DNA of 64,000 nt from Ichthyophis bannanicus (Eukaryota > Chordata > Amphibia > Gymnophiona > Ichthyophiidae): positions 13,244,305 through 13,308,304 of the forward strand of contig CM066048.1 of assembly GCA_033557465.1 (NCBI GenBank), given 5' to 3'. The position numbers and the translations under genes were made by a program. The notes under the pieces were generated by a model. It searched no databases, was not told the DNA's origin, and saw only the letters and a list, made by a program, of their open reading frames with translations. Shown here piece by piece: positions 33,301 to 38,893 of the stretch. The first letter of the stretch is position 1; each line of letters opens with the position of its first letter.

Positions 33301-35148
33301 GCATGCCCAGTGGACCAAAGACCACCCACATCCAGAGCTTCCGATGGCTAGCAGAACTGAAACAGTTTTCACAGTGGTCTCATCCAGCCAGGATGGACCA
33401 TTCCATGAACTTACAGAACTGAAAGCACTTGAGAAGCAGAGGCCCCTGGGGATCCCATTTCTAAATAGTTCCCCTTCAGAGAAGGTCTTCAGAAGCAGTC
33501 TGACAAGCCAGAGCAGTGGTAGGGGAAGCGTGTCCTTCTTCAGGCCGCCCTCCCTGGCCCAGTCTTTAGGGGGCAACTACTTTGGTTCACCTTTGGGGGA
33601 GACAGCTAGCTGGCATAGTGGGGGAGGTTCACAGGCCTCTGGAGCTGAAGAGAGCCAGCAGAAAATGGAACCCTCTATAGCTACCATCAGCAAACGGTGA
33701 GTTGAAGCTTCTCTCAGGATGCGGGTGGAGGGTGAAAAAGTAATGGTAATAACCGAGAGAACAGAGTCATTGTTCTTGGGTTGACATTTAGTTCTACTTT
33801 TGCAAATAATGCAAAATAAAATTATTTTCTATACTAGTACAGCTTGTGACAAAATTTCAACTGTGGCCGCTACAGGTACTGCAGCCTCTGATTGATCCTT
33901 TAATACTGACATCTTGTGGTCACTCAGATGTTGCAGTTTCTGATTAATTTATTATGTCGACACCCTGTGGCCTCTTGGCAGCCCATAGTGCATCACTGCC
34001 AAGTCATCTGTCCTCAACTGCATCAGCACCAGGAGGCTGTGAAGGAGCACAGGCCAGGTCCTGAGATAACTCATACTCACATTCCCTGCCGTCCTTACGG
34101 AAACCAGGAAGAGACAGAATCATCATGGTGCCTCTGGGCATGCGTTAGCTCCGGTTTTGGCCCACACTCTTTCACAAGCTGCTGCTGTTGCCACTGTAAT
34201 TGGGACAAGGGTCAAGAAGATCTGCAGTGAGGTGGGAGGAGAGGAGAAAGAAGGTCCCTGGAGGAGAAGAGAAGAGAAAGAATGTCCAAGGTGGGGAGGA
34301 AATGGGAGAGGAGGATAGAAAACTTATTTGTGTTTTATGTGCATTGTGTGTTTTTATTGTGTGTTTATGTGAGCCGCCTAGAAATTTGATAGGTGACATG
34401 TACATATTTAATATTATTAAATAAATAAAATAAAACTAGAAGATCTGCAGAGGAATGGGGGCACAGAGAGGCGGGATGAGAGGAATGAGGCATACTGAGT
34501 GAAATGTTTTGATTTCAGTGGTGCTTGTGGTGAGATAACGTTGACATTCCTGGATCAATCCATTATAGTCTTACCTTGTGGCCATTAGTGGTGCTACAAT
34601 TTCTGATTACTGTTGTACTGACACCTTGTGGCTGCTGCTGGTGCTGCAGCCTCTGGATAATCTGTTATACTGATGCTGATGGCATGTAGGCCATTTTGCT
34701 TTTTTCACTGGCCTACAGCTGCCAATTCACCTGTTCTGAACTGTGCTCTCTAAGTCTTTTTAGGAAGATGCACAGATAGTATTTATATAGAAACCGCTGT
34801 GGCGCTGTAATATATGTATGCTGAGAGTGGCCAAAGCTATAAGATCACGTATCTGCAGAAGAGGATGTTACGTGTCTCATGTCACAGTATATGAATTATC
34901 CCGACAATGCCCTGGATAGCTGTGGTTTGACTTCCTGGCAGTGTCTCTGCTCTCCTCTCCCCAGTTTCCAGCAAGCTGACCTCTGGCTTGTGACTTCTAC
35001 AGGAGGAACACTTCAGTGGATGAGAACTATGAGTGGGATTCGGAGCTCCCGGTGGAGTCAGACATTGTCGATGCTGTGCACTTGTATCGTAGTGGGAACC
35101 CCAAGAGGCCCATGTCCAACATGGCTATGCAGAATCTGCAGAAAGAAG
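3210..35148 (+). CDS. IGSF9: IGSF9 (protein turtle homolog A), 13 internal exons, partial at both ends
   Basis: IGSF9 is a type I membrane adhesion protein of the Ig superfamily, acting in neurite branching and inhibitory synapse development. Thirteen exons total 3266 coding bases: 3210-3355, 6388-6530, 6666-6806, 10926-11042, 11812-11962, 13416-13539, 13772-13947, 14153-14403, 15306-15390, 29197-29367, 29819-29864, 32128-33696 and 35003-35148. All have AG acceptors and GT donors, and every junction keeps the frame. Diagnostic peptides shared with vertebrate IGSF9 as I know it include IRCPVRANPPLLFV, KEEYLQEVGRELL, NKLGSGPFSEIV, QPVLAG, FRSSLTSQSSGRGS and RRNTSVDENYEWDS. Order: Ig3 (end), Ig4, Ig5, FN3-1, FN3-2, TM, cytoplasmic tail. 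Signal peptide, Ig1 and Ig2 are upstream of the window. The last conserved exon is missing or further downstream. No in-frame stop or frameshift was seen, so the gene looks functional. IGSF9B is the alternative, but the residues fit IGSF9 better. Confidence 0.93.
4900..5660. repeat. Degenerate C-rich minisatellite inside the hAT element
   Basis: The phrase 'cccattaccagtcctaacccc' (variants 'agcccatttccagtcctagcc') recurs roughly every 30-60 bases with many indels. One strand is almost purine-free over long stretches. It is a tandem array, not coding. Confidence 0.8.
5705..6125. repeat. Long GC-rich palindrome inside the hAT element
   Basis: Two arms of about 200 bp are nearly perfect reverse complements, centred at 5916/5917 on gatgggaaatttcccatc. 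Each arm holds 'gccgcggcagc', a 'gggccccc' run and 'gacgcgaaggcagac'. Open frames across it are by-products of the symmetry. Confidence 0.93.
6388..6530 (+). CDS. IGSF9: IGSF9 exon: first half of Ig4
   Basis: The acceptor is cccctacag and the donor gtgagg after the codons for LDLDK. It encodes the B strand (GVIRCPVRANPP, first Ig cysteine) and the C strand (FVNWTKDG, core tryptophan). The ending phase is 0. Confidence 0.95.
6666..6806 (+). CDS. IGSF9: IGSF9 exon: second half of Ig4
   Basis: A pyrimidine tract precedes the acceptor (tttttttttcaaag) and the donor is gtaaga. It encodes YPGWYLDADSS, then GNDDALGLYACTPYNSYGTAG with the second Ig cysteine, ending TRVLLK. It is exactly 47 codons, phase 0 at both ends. 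Confidence 0.95.
6807..8409 (+). other. IGSF9 intron with one ancient interspersed repeat
   Basis: No exon seen. Around 7980-8160 the phrase 'gtggatgcctggaataccctcccgctggagg' resembles a common tetrapod dispersed repeat, probably retroelement-derived. The rest shows nothing identifiable. Confidence 0.45.
8410..8545. repeat. Palindromic MITE fragment
   Basis: It contains 'tccagtcctggagagctg', then 'ggatatccttaatgaatatgcatgag' and its reverse complement 'gcatattcattaagga'. The sequence is similar to the better copy at 36599-36789. Confidence 0.65.
8546..10060. mobile_element. hAT-like element related to the 3838 copy, interrupted by a SINE
   Basis: The left side 'caggggcagcccaaggg' and right side 'gacgcccctg' suggest hAT-like ends, but I could not confirm a target duplication. 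The stretch 9200-9390 is clearly homologous to 4040-4200 (shared 'cagcactaccaggactcac' and 'agaacccatagcaaacccgcc'). A tRNA-SINE lies at 8641-8940. Confidence 0.55.
8641..8940 (+). mobile_element. tRNA-derived SINE
   Basis: The head is tRNA-like, with A-box-like 'tggcctagtggttgg' and B-box 'ggttcaaatcc'. A body ('aagccacttaaccctccat') follows, then the LINE-type tail 'gtaaaccgcactgacg' ... 'cggtatataag' and AAATAAATAAATAAATA. A second copy, on the minus strand, is at 17637-17925 inside DIRS-B2. Confidence 0.88.
10061..10925 (+). other. IGSF9 intron, nothing recognised
   Basis: No exon or clear repeat seen. 'acctgtagcaggtgttctctgaacac' (10169-10194) and 'cctcttacaggtaagcaattcc' (10391 on) resemble the outer DIRS terminal sequence, so a very old DIRS terminus may lie at about 10169-10412. 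The Ig5 acceptor tract ends the stretch. Confidence 0.4.
10926..11042 (+). CDS. IGSF9: IGSF9 exon: first half of Ig5
   Basis: The acceptor is tgtttcag and the donor gtaaga. The 39 codons encode DPPVFLDVPKEEY, then GRELLILCSAAGDP (B-strand cysteine) and TVTWRK (core tryptophan). Phase 0 at both ends. Confidence 0.95.
11043..11811 (+). other. IGSF9 intron, nothing recognised
   Basis: No exon, RNA gene or repeat structure could be supported. The open frames here overlap the flanking exons or lack any family resemblance. Confidence 0.5.
11812..11962 (+). CDS. IGSF9: IGSF9 exon: second half of Ig5
   Basis: The acceptor is gtgccccacag and the donor gtaatg. It encodes a basic linker, DINGTLVFKPLTKEDHGTWEC (second cysteine), then TAANRVARI and VYVL. 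It ends with one base of a split Gly codon joined to 13416 (GTSPHVVTNV). Confidence 0.95.
12446..12570 (-). repeat. LINE/SINE 3' tail fragment
   Basis: 'tttatttatttaacaggctttctataccac' then 'aaagtggtttacatt' is the reverse of the L2-like tail seen at 25268. Only the tail portion is recognisable. Confidence 0.65.
12571..13415 (+). other. IGSF9 intron with poly-G tract
   Basis: A long uninterrupted G run lies at about 12626-12637. No exon or other element recognised up to the FN3-1 acceptor. Confidence 0.5.
13416..13539 (+). CDS. IGSF9: IGSF9 exon: FN3-1, first half
   Basis: The acceptor is ctctcctgcag and the donor gtgagt. It encodes GTSPHVVTNVSAA, then NVSWVPGFDGGYLQRFSVWYAP, the A-C strands of the first fibronectin III domain. 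It ends after two bases of a Met codon. Confidence 0.95.
13772..13947 (+). CDS. IGSF9: IGSF9 exon: FN3-1, second half
   Basis: The acceptor is ctgctccacag and the donor gtaagt. It encodes VKRLNRAYHSWITLTVPV, then the E-G strands YQFSVLSQNKLGSGPFSEIV, a highly conserved IGSF9 block. Confidence 0.95.
14153..14403 (+). CDS. IGSF9: IGSF9 exon: linker and FN3-2, first part
   Basis: The acceptor is gggtgatgcag and the donor gtaaga. It encodes a Pro/Leu linker, then the second FN3 domain (RGVILHWEPP, SGYALEFRQAEEGWELL, TRLLVPGLMK). The next exon completes the domain. Confidence 0.94.
14404..15305 (+). other. IGSF9 intron with ancient tetrapod repeat
   Basis: 14600-14660 carries 'ccatactgggttggactgatggtcc', the reverse of the block at 37755-37800, a widespread dispersed repeat with 'gaccaatggtcc' and 'cagtatgg' phrases. 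The rest is unassigned. Confidence 0.5.
15306..15390 (+). CDS. IGSF9: IGSF9 exon: FN3-2, end
   Basis: The acceptor is ggtctacag and the donor gtgagg. It encodes DSSYEFRLVAFSSDYISDPSN and the start of the stalk, and ends with one base of a Gly codon. The following intron (13.8 kb) holds the nested DIRS elements. Confidence 0.94.
16171..16611 (+). pseudogene. DIRS-B1 gag, left part
   Basis: A Ser/Pro/Arg-rich, low-complexity frame matches the central gag region of DIRS-A in composition. It ends at 'aaaagccagaagatgcactcctcggtgcc', the same block as DIRS-A 40135. The frame is broken, and the gag is then cut by DIRS-B2 at about 16690. Confidence 0.75.
17119..17505 (+). pseudogene. DIRS-B2 gag, N-terminal part
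   Basis: It starts at an ATG with GFKKCDRC, then HTHDFCFRCLGPDHDPAACG, a Cys/His cluster shared with the gag of DIRS-A (CDRC ... HDCCLRCLG). It ends at a premature stop. The frame continues in pieces after a SINE to about 18560 (block DLEQWVQDKL and GENLFGKPM at 18345-18420). Confidence 0.82.
17637..17925 (-). mobile_element. tRNA-derived SINE in the gag of DIRS-B2
   Basis: This is the reverse complement of the SINE at 8641-8940: TTTATTTATT tail side first, then 'cagtgcggtttacat', ending with the tRNA-like head in reverse ('ccaaccactaggccactcc'). It disrupts the gag frame. Confidence 0.9.
18608..19789 (+). pseudogene. DIRS-B2 reverse transcriptase region
   Basis: The 393-codon frame contains the RT blocks RPILDLCNLNKFL, SLDLKDAYTYILLHP and FPYLDSWLIKGG. 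The catalytic motif reads YLDS where DIRS-A has YLDD, so the second metal-binding aspartate is lost and activity is unlikely. RNase H and methyltransferase-like sequence follow to about 20470 in shifted frames. Confidence 0.88.
20560..21560 (+). pseudogene. DIRS-B2 tyrosine recombinase
   Basis: Frames give the N-terminal core STQKAYALKWRRFSVWC and the first catalytic region ISARRVSKLQALVVEAPYTKF, then a C-terminal block with AATWSS-like and HYCLERES-like remnants near 21450-21500. Several frameshifts separate the blocks. It is homologous to the recombinase of DIRS-A. Confidence 0.82.
21730..22098 (+). repeat. DIRS-B2 internal complementary region and right inverted repeat
   Basis: The stretch 'gtgaggactgactttttgcttgttcc' is the reverse of the left end, and 'agttactcacctgtaacagg' the reverse of the right end. 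The right inverted repeat follows (21900-22098), including 'aagatgacacccttgggcgg', matching the left repeat near 16850 in reverse. Confidence 0.88.
22099..22533 (+). pseudogene. DIRS-B1 gag, right part
   Basis: The frame encodes YKGIYLRNLAKELAGFLSGL, EPLECFRTL and SDLEQWVQDKLADVPCQRENLF, the conserved C-terminal gag region of the DIRS family here. It resumes exactly where DIRS-B2 ends. Confidence 0.85.
22944..23383 (+). pseudogene. DIRS-B1 reverse transcriptase fragment
   Basis: Two overlapping frames give FRPILDLWDLYRFLVKEKFKM, SLDLKDAYTHILIHPKHRQYL and, after a frameshift, FPYLDGWLIKAG. The catalytic YLDD is changed to YLDG. A hAT MITE at 23384 interrupts it. Confidence 0.87.
23384..23731. 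mobile_element. Short hAT MITE with 8-bp TSD
   Basis: Inverted ends 'caatgttccctctaa' and 'ttagagggaacagtg' flank a 348-bp non-coding body rich in 'gtgcgc' near both ends. The 8-bp target duplication ggctactg lies at 23376-23383 and 23732-23739, as for hAT transposons. Confidence 0.88.
23740..25267 (+). pseudogene. DIRS-B1 RNase H/methyltransferase and recombinase N-terminus
   Basis: Broken frames include INLLELRVAYIALRVF (RNase H) and pieces matching the RNase H to methyltransferase stretch of DIRS-A, then a recombinase start near 24890 (EVDDVLMAS). The stretch is truncated at about 25268 by an L2 insertion, and the recombinase continues at 27300. Confidence 0.78.
25268..27300 (-). mobile_element. 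L2-type LINE insertion (5'-truncated) with second tail insertion
   Basis: The 3' end (AAATAAATAAACAAA) lies at 25268, so the element is on the minus strand. Two frames, 26949-26416 and 26519-26295, encode RT blocks LATIRPIPKK, AAYRPISSIPLLAKI, NQHGFRPNHG, IDISSAFNTMDH and then QGVPQGSALSALLFNLY and YADD, separated by a frameshift. A third frame (26283-25591) carries the C-terminal L2/CR1-type block LHWLPISSRIRYKT. Near 26971-27190 a different TTTATT-tailed repeat interrupts it. Confidence 0.85.
27300..27870 (+). pseudogene. DIRS-B1 tyrosine recombinase, C-terminal part
   Basis: The frame from 27352 encodes RNRVVLQIHPKFLLKMVS, QEVVLSTFFPRPHSS, VSKRTLSRWVADCI and AHNMHAIAAS. The last block aligns with the HxxR catalytic box of DIRS-A but carries His in place of Arg, so the enzyme is dead. 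Confidence 0.85.
28085..28440 (+). repeat. DIRS-B1 internal complementary region and right inverted repeat
   Basis: Both the reverse of the left end ('cttcctgcttgttcccagag') and of the right end ('agttactcacctgtaacagg') are adjacent at 28105-28150. The right terminal repeat runs to about 28435. Confidence 0.88.
28441..29196 (+). other. IGSF9 intron, nothing recognised
   Basis: No exon or repeat could be supported between the DIRS-B1 end and the acceptor of the TM exon. Confidence 0.5.
29197..29367 (+). CDS. IGSF9: IGSF9 exon: stalk, transmembrane helix, basic stop-transfer
   Basis: The acceptor is ccctccaacag and the donor gtagcc. It encodes MEVYPARTQLPEALPQPVLAG, a hydrophobic helix (LIGGVCFLAIAVISSTAAACL), then a strongly basic juxtamembrane segment (RRATRHRKRRQ), as expected for a type I membrane protein. 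Confidence 0.95.
29819..29864 (+). CDS. IGSF9: IGSF9 small cytoplasmic exon
   Basis: A 46-base exon between acceptor gaccttccag and donor gtaagt encodes DPPIAFPPNKKLSPSQ. The DPP start after the basic segment matches IGSF9. Phases 1 and 2 fit both neighbours. Confidence 0.88.
30340..30756. repeat. C-rich minisatellite
   Basis: Units of the type 'ctgctggttcactcactcaccccccc' (about 25-50 bases) are repeated with variable poly-C tracts. A proline-rich open frame across it is a by-product. Confidence 0.88.
30761..31070. repeat. Long palindrome in hAT element
   Basis: Arms of about 150 bp are reverse complements, starting with 'ccgctgcttctgctttgtac' and ending with its complement, centred near 30920. 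Small differences between the arms (for example a poly-G run near 30877) show some age. Confidence 0.92.
31275..32127 (+). other. IGSF9 intron, nothing recognised
   Basis: Purine-rich sequence (31590-31930) lies upstream of the large exon. No element identified. Confidence 0.5.
32128..33696 (+). CDS. IGSF9: IGSF9 large cytoplasmic exon
   Basis: The acceptor is tcctacccaag and the donor gtgagt. About 522 codons are open, Ser/Pro/Glu-rich and without a catalytic fold. Conserved islands are RGPDGRFVVEP, EGFPYVTETEFYPEF and, near the end, KVFRSSLTSQSSGRGS, followed by FRPPSLAQS and the SKR junction. The middle is less conserved, typical of a disordered signalling tail. It is the largest single exon in the window and carries no frame damage. 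Confidence 0.93.
33850..34690. repeat. Diverged tandem repeat with 'acaccttgtggc' core, interrupted
   Basis: The phrase 'ctgacatcttgtggtc' ... 'gttgcagtttctgattaatt' recurs near 33905, 33960, 34570, 34620 and 34660 with period about 50-65 bases. Between the two blocks (about 34190-34436) lies a retroelement tail, 'gagccgcctagaaattt' ... AAATAAATAAAATAAAA on the + strand. Confidence 0.55.
35003..35148 (+). CDS. IGSF9: IGSF9 penultimate cytoplasmic exon
   Basis: The acceptor is gacttctacag and the donor gtaaag. It encodes RRNTSVDENYEWDSELPVES, then DIVDAVHLYRSG and a Lys/Met/Gln-rich end (MQNLQKEG). The first block is a hallmark of IGSF9 tails. It ends phase 1; no confident partner exon was found downstream. 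Confidence 0.93.
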
Positions 35149-35669
35149 GTAAAGCGTGGGATACCATGTGTGCATGGAAGTCTGGGAGCCCACTGAGTGG
35201 GGGAAGGGGGGATAGGAAACATGGAAACATGATAATCATCAGATAGACTTAAGATCTGGCTTCCTCATAAGATCCAGAGACAGAGCATTAGAACAGATGT
35301 GACACGTGATGAAGGCAACCAGAGGTGAAATAATGAAAAAGTCCGATGGCTCCCTGATGAAAGCAGGATTGTGAAGCTAGAGATTGCCCAGGGAGGGGGA
35401 TTTGGATGAATATAACCATACAACAGTAACCACAGAGGGGGAACACTGCAGACAGCCGGGAGCTGGGGGGATGGTCCTCAGTGCTGGCTGAACCACCACA
35501 TGTGTGCTGTGGACCTTGGGCCGCCCCACCCCATCTCCGTGTATGACCTGCCCTTCCTCCAACAGAGCAGCCGCTCAGATGCAGTGAGCTGATAGCCAGG
35601 AGAGCGGATGTTAGTCTGCTTAATGAGGGGCTGTTTCCTTCTCTAACGATCTCTCTCTGTCTACTGCAG

Positions 35670-35752
35670 AGCAGCTCCACCCTGCACTGCCAAAAACATT
35701 TCACGCCATGCAGGGACAGCCTCCTCTCTGTATCCCCTTCTCTAACCCCTGA
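35670..35752 (+). CDS. Candidate alternative terminal IGSF9 exon (weak)
   Basis: A good acceptor (tctctctgtctactgcag) is followed, in the phase left open by the exon ending at 35148, by 27 codons and a TGA stop. The peptide (EQLHPALPKTFHAMQGQPP and so on) does not resemble the IGSF9 C-terminus I know. It may be an accident of a pyrimidine-rich site. The rest of 35149-35850 shows nothing recognisable. Confidence 0.2.
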
Positions 35753-35849
35753 TCATCTTACTGCACTGTGCCCTCTTCTCCCCATCGCTGCAGTTTCCTG
35801 TCGCCATCCACTGCACACTGCTGCGGCGTCTATGAAATGCAATGCAACG

Positions 35850-36060
35850 TATGCCTTCGAGTCAGTGCTGACTCCTGGCGACCCAGCAGCTCCTGGGTTT
35901 TCTTGGCAGCGTGACCAGAAGTAGATTGCCAGGCCTTTCTTCCGAGGCAATGGAGGGTTAAGTGACTTGCTCAACCCCCACAAGGAGTGCTAGTGGGAAT
36001 CAAATCCTGATCTCTTGGTTACCAAGCCAGTGCTCTAACCACGAGGCTACTCCTCCACTC
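35850..36060 (-). mobile_element. tRNA-derived SINE, different family
   Basis: Read on the minus strand, the head 'gtagcctcgtggttagagcac' is tRNA-like with a B-box 'gatttgattccc', followed by 'aagtcacttaaccctccat' and a body ending near 'gagtcagcactgactcg'. It resembles but is not identical to the SINE at 8641. Confidence 0.8.
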
Positions 36061-36598
36061 AAAACTCAAGTTTCCAGAATGTGCACAAGAGATATGCGTG
36101 AGATGCTTGTGCATACAGTCAAGCAATGTTATCTCAAGCATGTGTGCTGCTGCAGATATGCTAAAATGAAGAGCATGAATGCTAAACATGCACTGCTCTT
36201 AGGTAGCCTGTGGATAGATGAATCTGCTAATAAGTCCAGCTTGTATTAATCTGGCCCTGTTAATAAGACTAAGGGGTCACTGCCCCTCACTGGTATCAGT
36301 GAACCGGTCTCTCTGGATGTCGCATTGATGGACTGTCATGTAGCCCAGTGCTTTTCCAATTCTTATTTTCCAATCCCTCACTCCCGCTAACACATGTCCC
36401 TCTGAAAGTTTCTCCCTGGCTACTCGACTTACAGGTGTCCCCCCTCCCCTCCCATCGGCATCACTTGGAGCTGCATCTGCCCTGCTGCTTGTCTGAGCTA
36501 CGATACACACTGGTGTGGCTCACACTATGACATCTAACTTTATGAAGTCTCATCCTCTCAGTCTTCAACTGTCTGTGCCATATTCATGCTTTACATCA

Positions 36599-36789
36599 TA
36601 GGTTTTCAACCCAGTCCTCGGGGAACCCTAGGCCAGTCAGGTTTTCAGGATTCCCACAATGAATATGCATAAGATAGATTTGCATACAATGAAGGCAGAA
36701 CATGCAAATCTTTCTCATGCATATTCATTCTGGGAATCCTGAAAACCTGACTGGCCTAGGGTTCCCTGAGGACTGGGCTGAAAACCCCT
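36599..36789. repeat. Palindromic MITE
   Basis: Left arm 'ggttttcaacccagtcctcgg' and right arm 'ctgaggactgggctgaaaacc' are reverse complements, as are the inner 'ctaggccagtcaggttttcagg' portions. The two arms are about 90 bp, centred near 36695. The fragment at 8410 is related. Confidence 0.9.
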
Positions 36790-37279
36790 GCATATCAGCT
36801 GGGGGTGGGGGAAGGGTTCTGATAAGCAGCACAGCAGCCCCTGATTCACCATTAAACACTAATATGTCTACTTATTTTATTTTATTTGTATTGAAATTGT
36901 ATTTAGCTCATGCCTTTATCAAGACTAGTTACATTCAGGTACAGAAAAACCCCAGAGAGCTTACAGTCTAACGAAGCAGTATTTAAACTCTACAATCTGC
37001 ATTTTTTTTAATGACCAGTCACAGTATTTAAATAAAAAACAGATATTCAGCACCGGTATCAGATCGTAACCAATGCTGAGTATCCAAATTCAGCCCTGGT
37101 CGTCTGGCAGTTTTCAGCCCGCTATGCGGTGTAGGAGAGCTTTTTTGCTGTCTTAAGCTGTACATCTAGTGGCCCTAAATCACTGCTGTCTCAGTTTCAC
37201 ACATCTGTATAGTCCAGACTGAGCTGCTGAATATCCTGGTCTGTGGAACTCATCTGGTTAGCAGGTGCCCTGCTGAATA

Positions 37280-37810
37280 TCGGACCATAAGATTATACCT
37301 GATTATACGTGTAATCAAACTCTGGAATTTGTTACCGGAGGATGTAGTAAAGGCTGTTAGTGTTGCTGGGTTTAAAAAAGGTTTGGACAAGTTCCTGGAG
37401 GAAAGGTCCATAAACCATTATTAAAAGGGTCCCAGGATATCACTGCTTGACCCAATATAAGCATTGTGGAACCTGTGTCTTTTATTATTATTATTTATTA
37501 TTTAACATCTCTTTTATATACCGCACTATTGTCATCAGCACGGTTCACATGGAACAAAAACATATACATACAGGATAACTGTAGTACATTTTACATTTAA
37601 CAGGGTTTTGAAAACTTGGAAGAAACAGGGGAGTCTGTATAAATCATATACATATACAGTAAACTATATACATTAAGCACAGTTAAAATTTTTAAAATTT
37701 TTAGGGAAACTGCTAGGTACTTATGACCTACATTGACCACTGTTGGAAGCAGGATACTGGGCTTGATGGACCTTTGTCTGACCCAGTATGGCATATCTTA
37801 TGTTCTAATG
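37280..37810 (+). repeat. Ancient dispersed retroelement, interrupted by a tail repeat
   Basis: 37310-37420 reads 'ctggaatttgttaccggagg' then 'gttggacaag'-like phrases, and 37740-37800 'gatactgggcttgatggacc' ... 'cagtatgg'. These phrases occur together in a common tetrapod repeat. At 37485-37690 a minus-strand LINE/SINE tail (TTATTTATTATTT, 'ataccgcactattg') splits it. Confidence 0.6.
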
Positions 37811-38460
37811 GAGAGTTGCCCAAGGCCACAGGGAGCATCTGTGAGATTTGAATCCTGGTGTCTCCAGTTTCCAGTTCATTGCATGAACCACTAGGCTACT
37901 TATCCACGGGAGCAGCCCAAGGGAGGCATGGGGCCATGTGCAGAGACTCATTACATGGCCTAATTTGCATAAATATTTGCATACCACATTTATTTGGTCA
38001 ATGCCATGACCAAATTCATGATAAAGAGGGAAGCCATTAAATGAGAAAAAAAACAATTTGGTAGCAAAACAACATGCTTACCTACTAGACCAGCACAAAG
38101 TTCAAGAAGTCAAACTGCACCAGCTCTATCTGTAAAATGTCAGCACGGCAAATCCACCTCCATTAGAGAAAACAGAACAAGCCAGACTGGTTTGGATGCC
38201 TACACAGATCCTACATGTTAAAAGAATCTCTCACTGCAGTTACACAAGGAAAACACAGACGTCACATAGTAAGAGACAAGAGACTACAGATTAAATGTTC
38301 TAAAGGAAAAATGAAACAGAAAACCCAAGAACCCAGACTATGAGCAGCCAAGCAGGGAAGAAATTCATCTTCTCCTGTAGAGAACAAAATTCAAGAAATC
38401 CAAATTCTCAAAGGGACATATTTCATTCTCTAAAAACTGACCATAAAATTAGTTTGTACC
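37811..38460. repeat. tRNA-SINE fragment followed by hAT-family fragment
   Basis: 37811-37905 is the reverse of a tRNA-SINE head/body ('gcccaaggccacagggagca', 'gaaccactaggctac'). From 37906 the phrase 'gcagcccaagggaggcatgg' and 'tttgcataaatatttgcata' match the left part of the hAT elements at 3895 and 8555. The remainder up to DIRS-A is unassigned AT-rich sequence. Confidence 0.55.
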
Positions 38461-38893
38461 TTTGTTGTCTGACCATTTTGTTTCTCCAGTTGGGTTGGTC
38501 CTGGTCTTTCTCCAGGACCAAGCAGGAAGTCAGTCCTCACTTATGGGTGACGTCGGCGCCGACGGAGCCCTCGCGGAGCAATTTTCCCCAGCTTTCGCAG
38601 AAAGCCTTTGGGAATTGCAGCGCGCATGCGCGGTCCCCTTCCCGCCCAGGGATGCCATCTTGCTCAGTCTCCTTTTTTCCATGGAGCCCTACAGACGTAC
38701 TTTGTTGTCGCCGCTGAAAAAGTTGATTTCTTTAGTTTATTCTGTTATTTTCTCGTTCGTGTGTCCTCTTCCCGCCGGGCCTCACCTAAGGGGCCCGTTC
38801 ACAGTTTTTATTTTCTTTTTTTCTTTCCCGCCTGTTTCTCCTTCTTCCCTGGCAGCGCGGTCTTTCGACCTTGCAGGGGCCCTTTTTCTCCCG

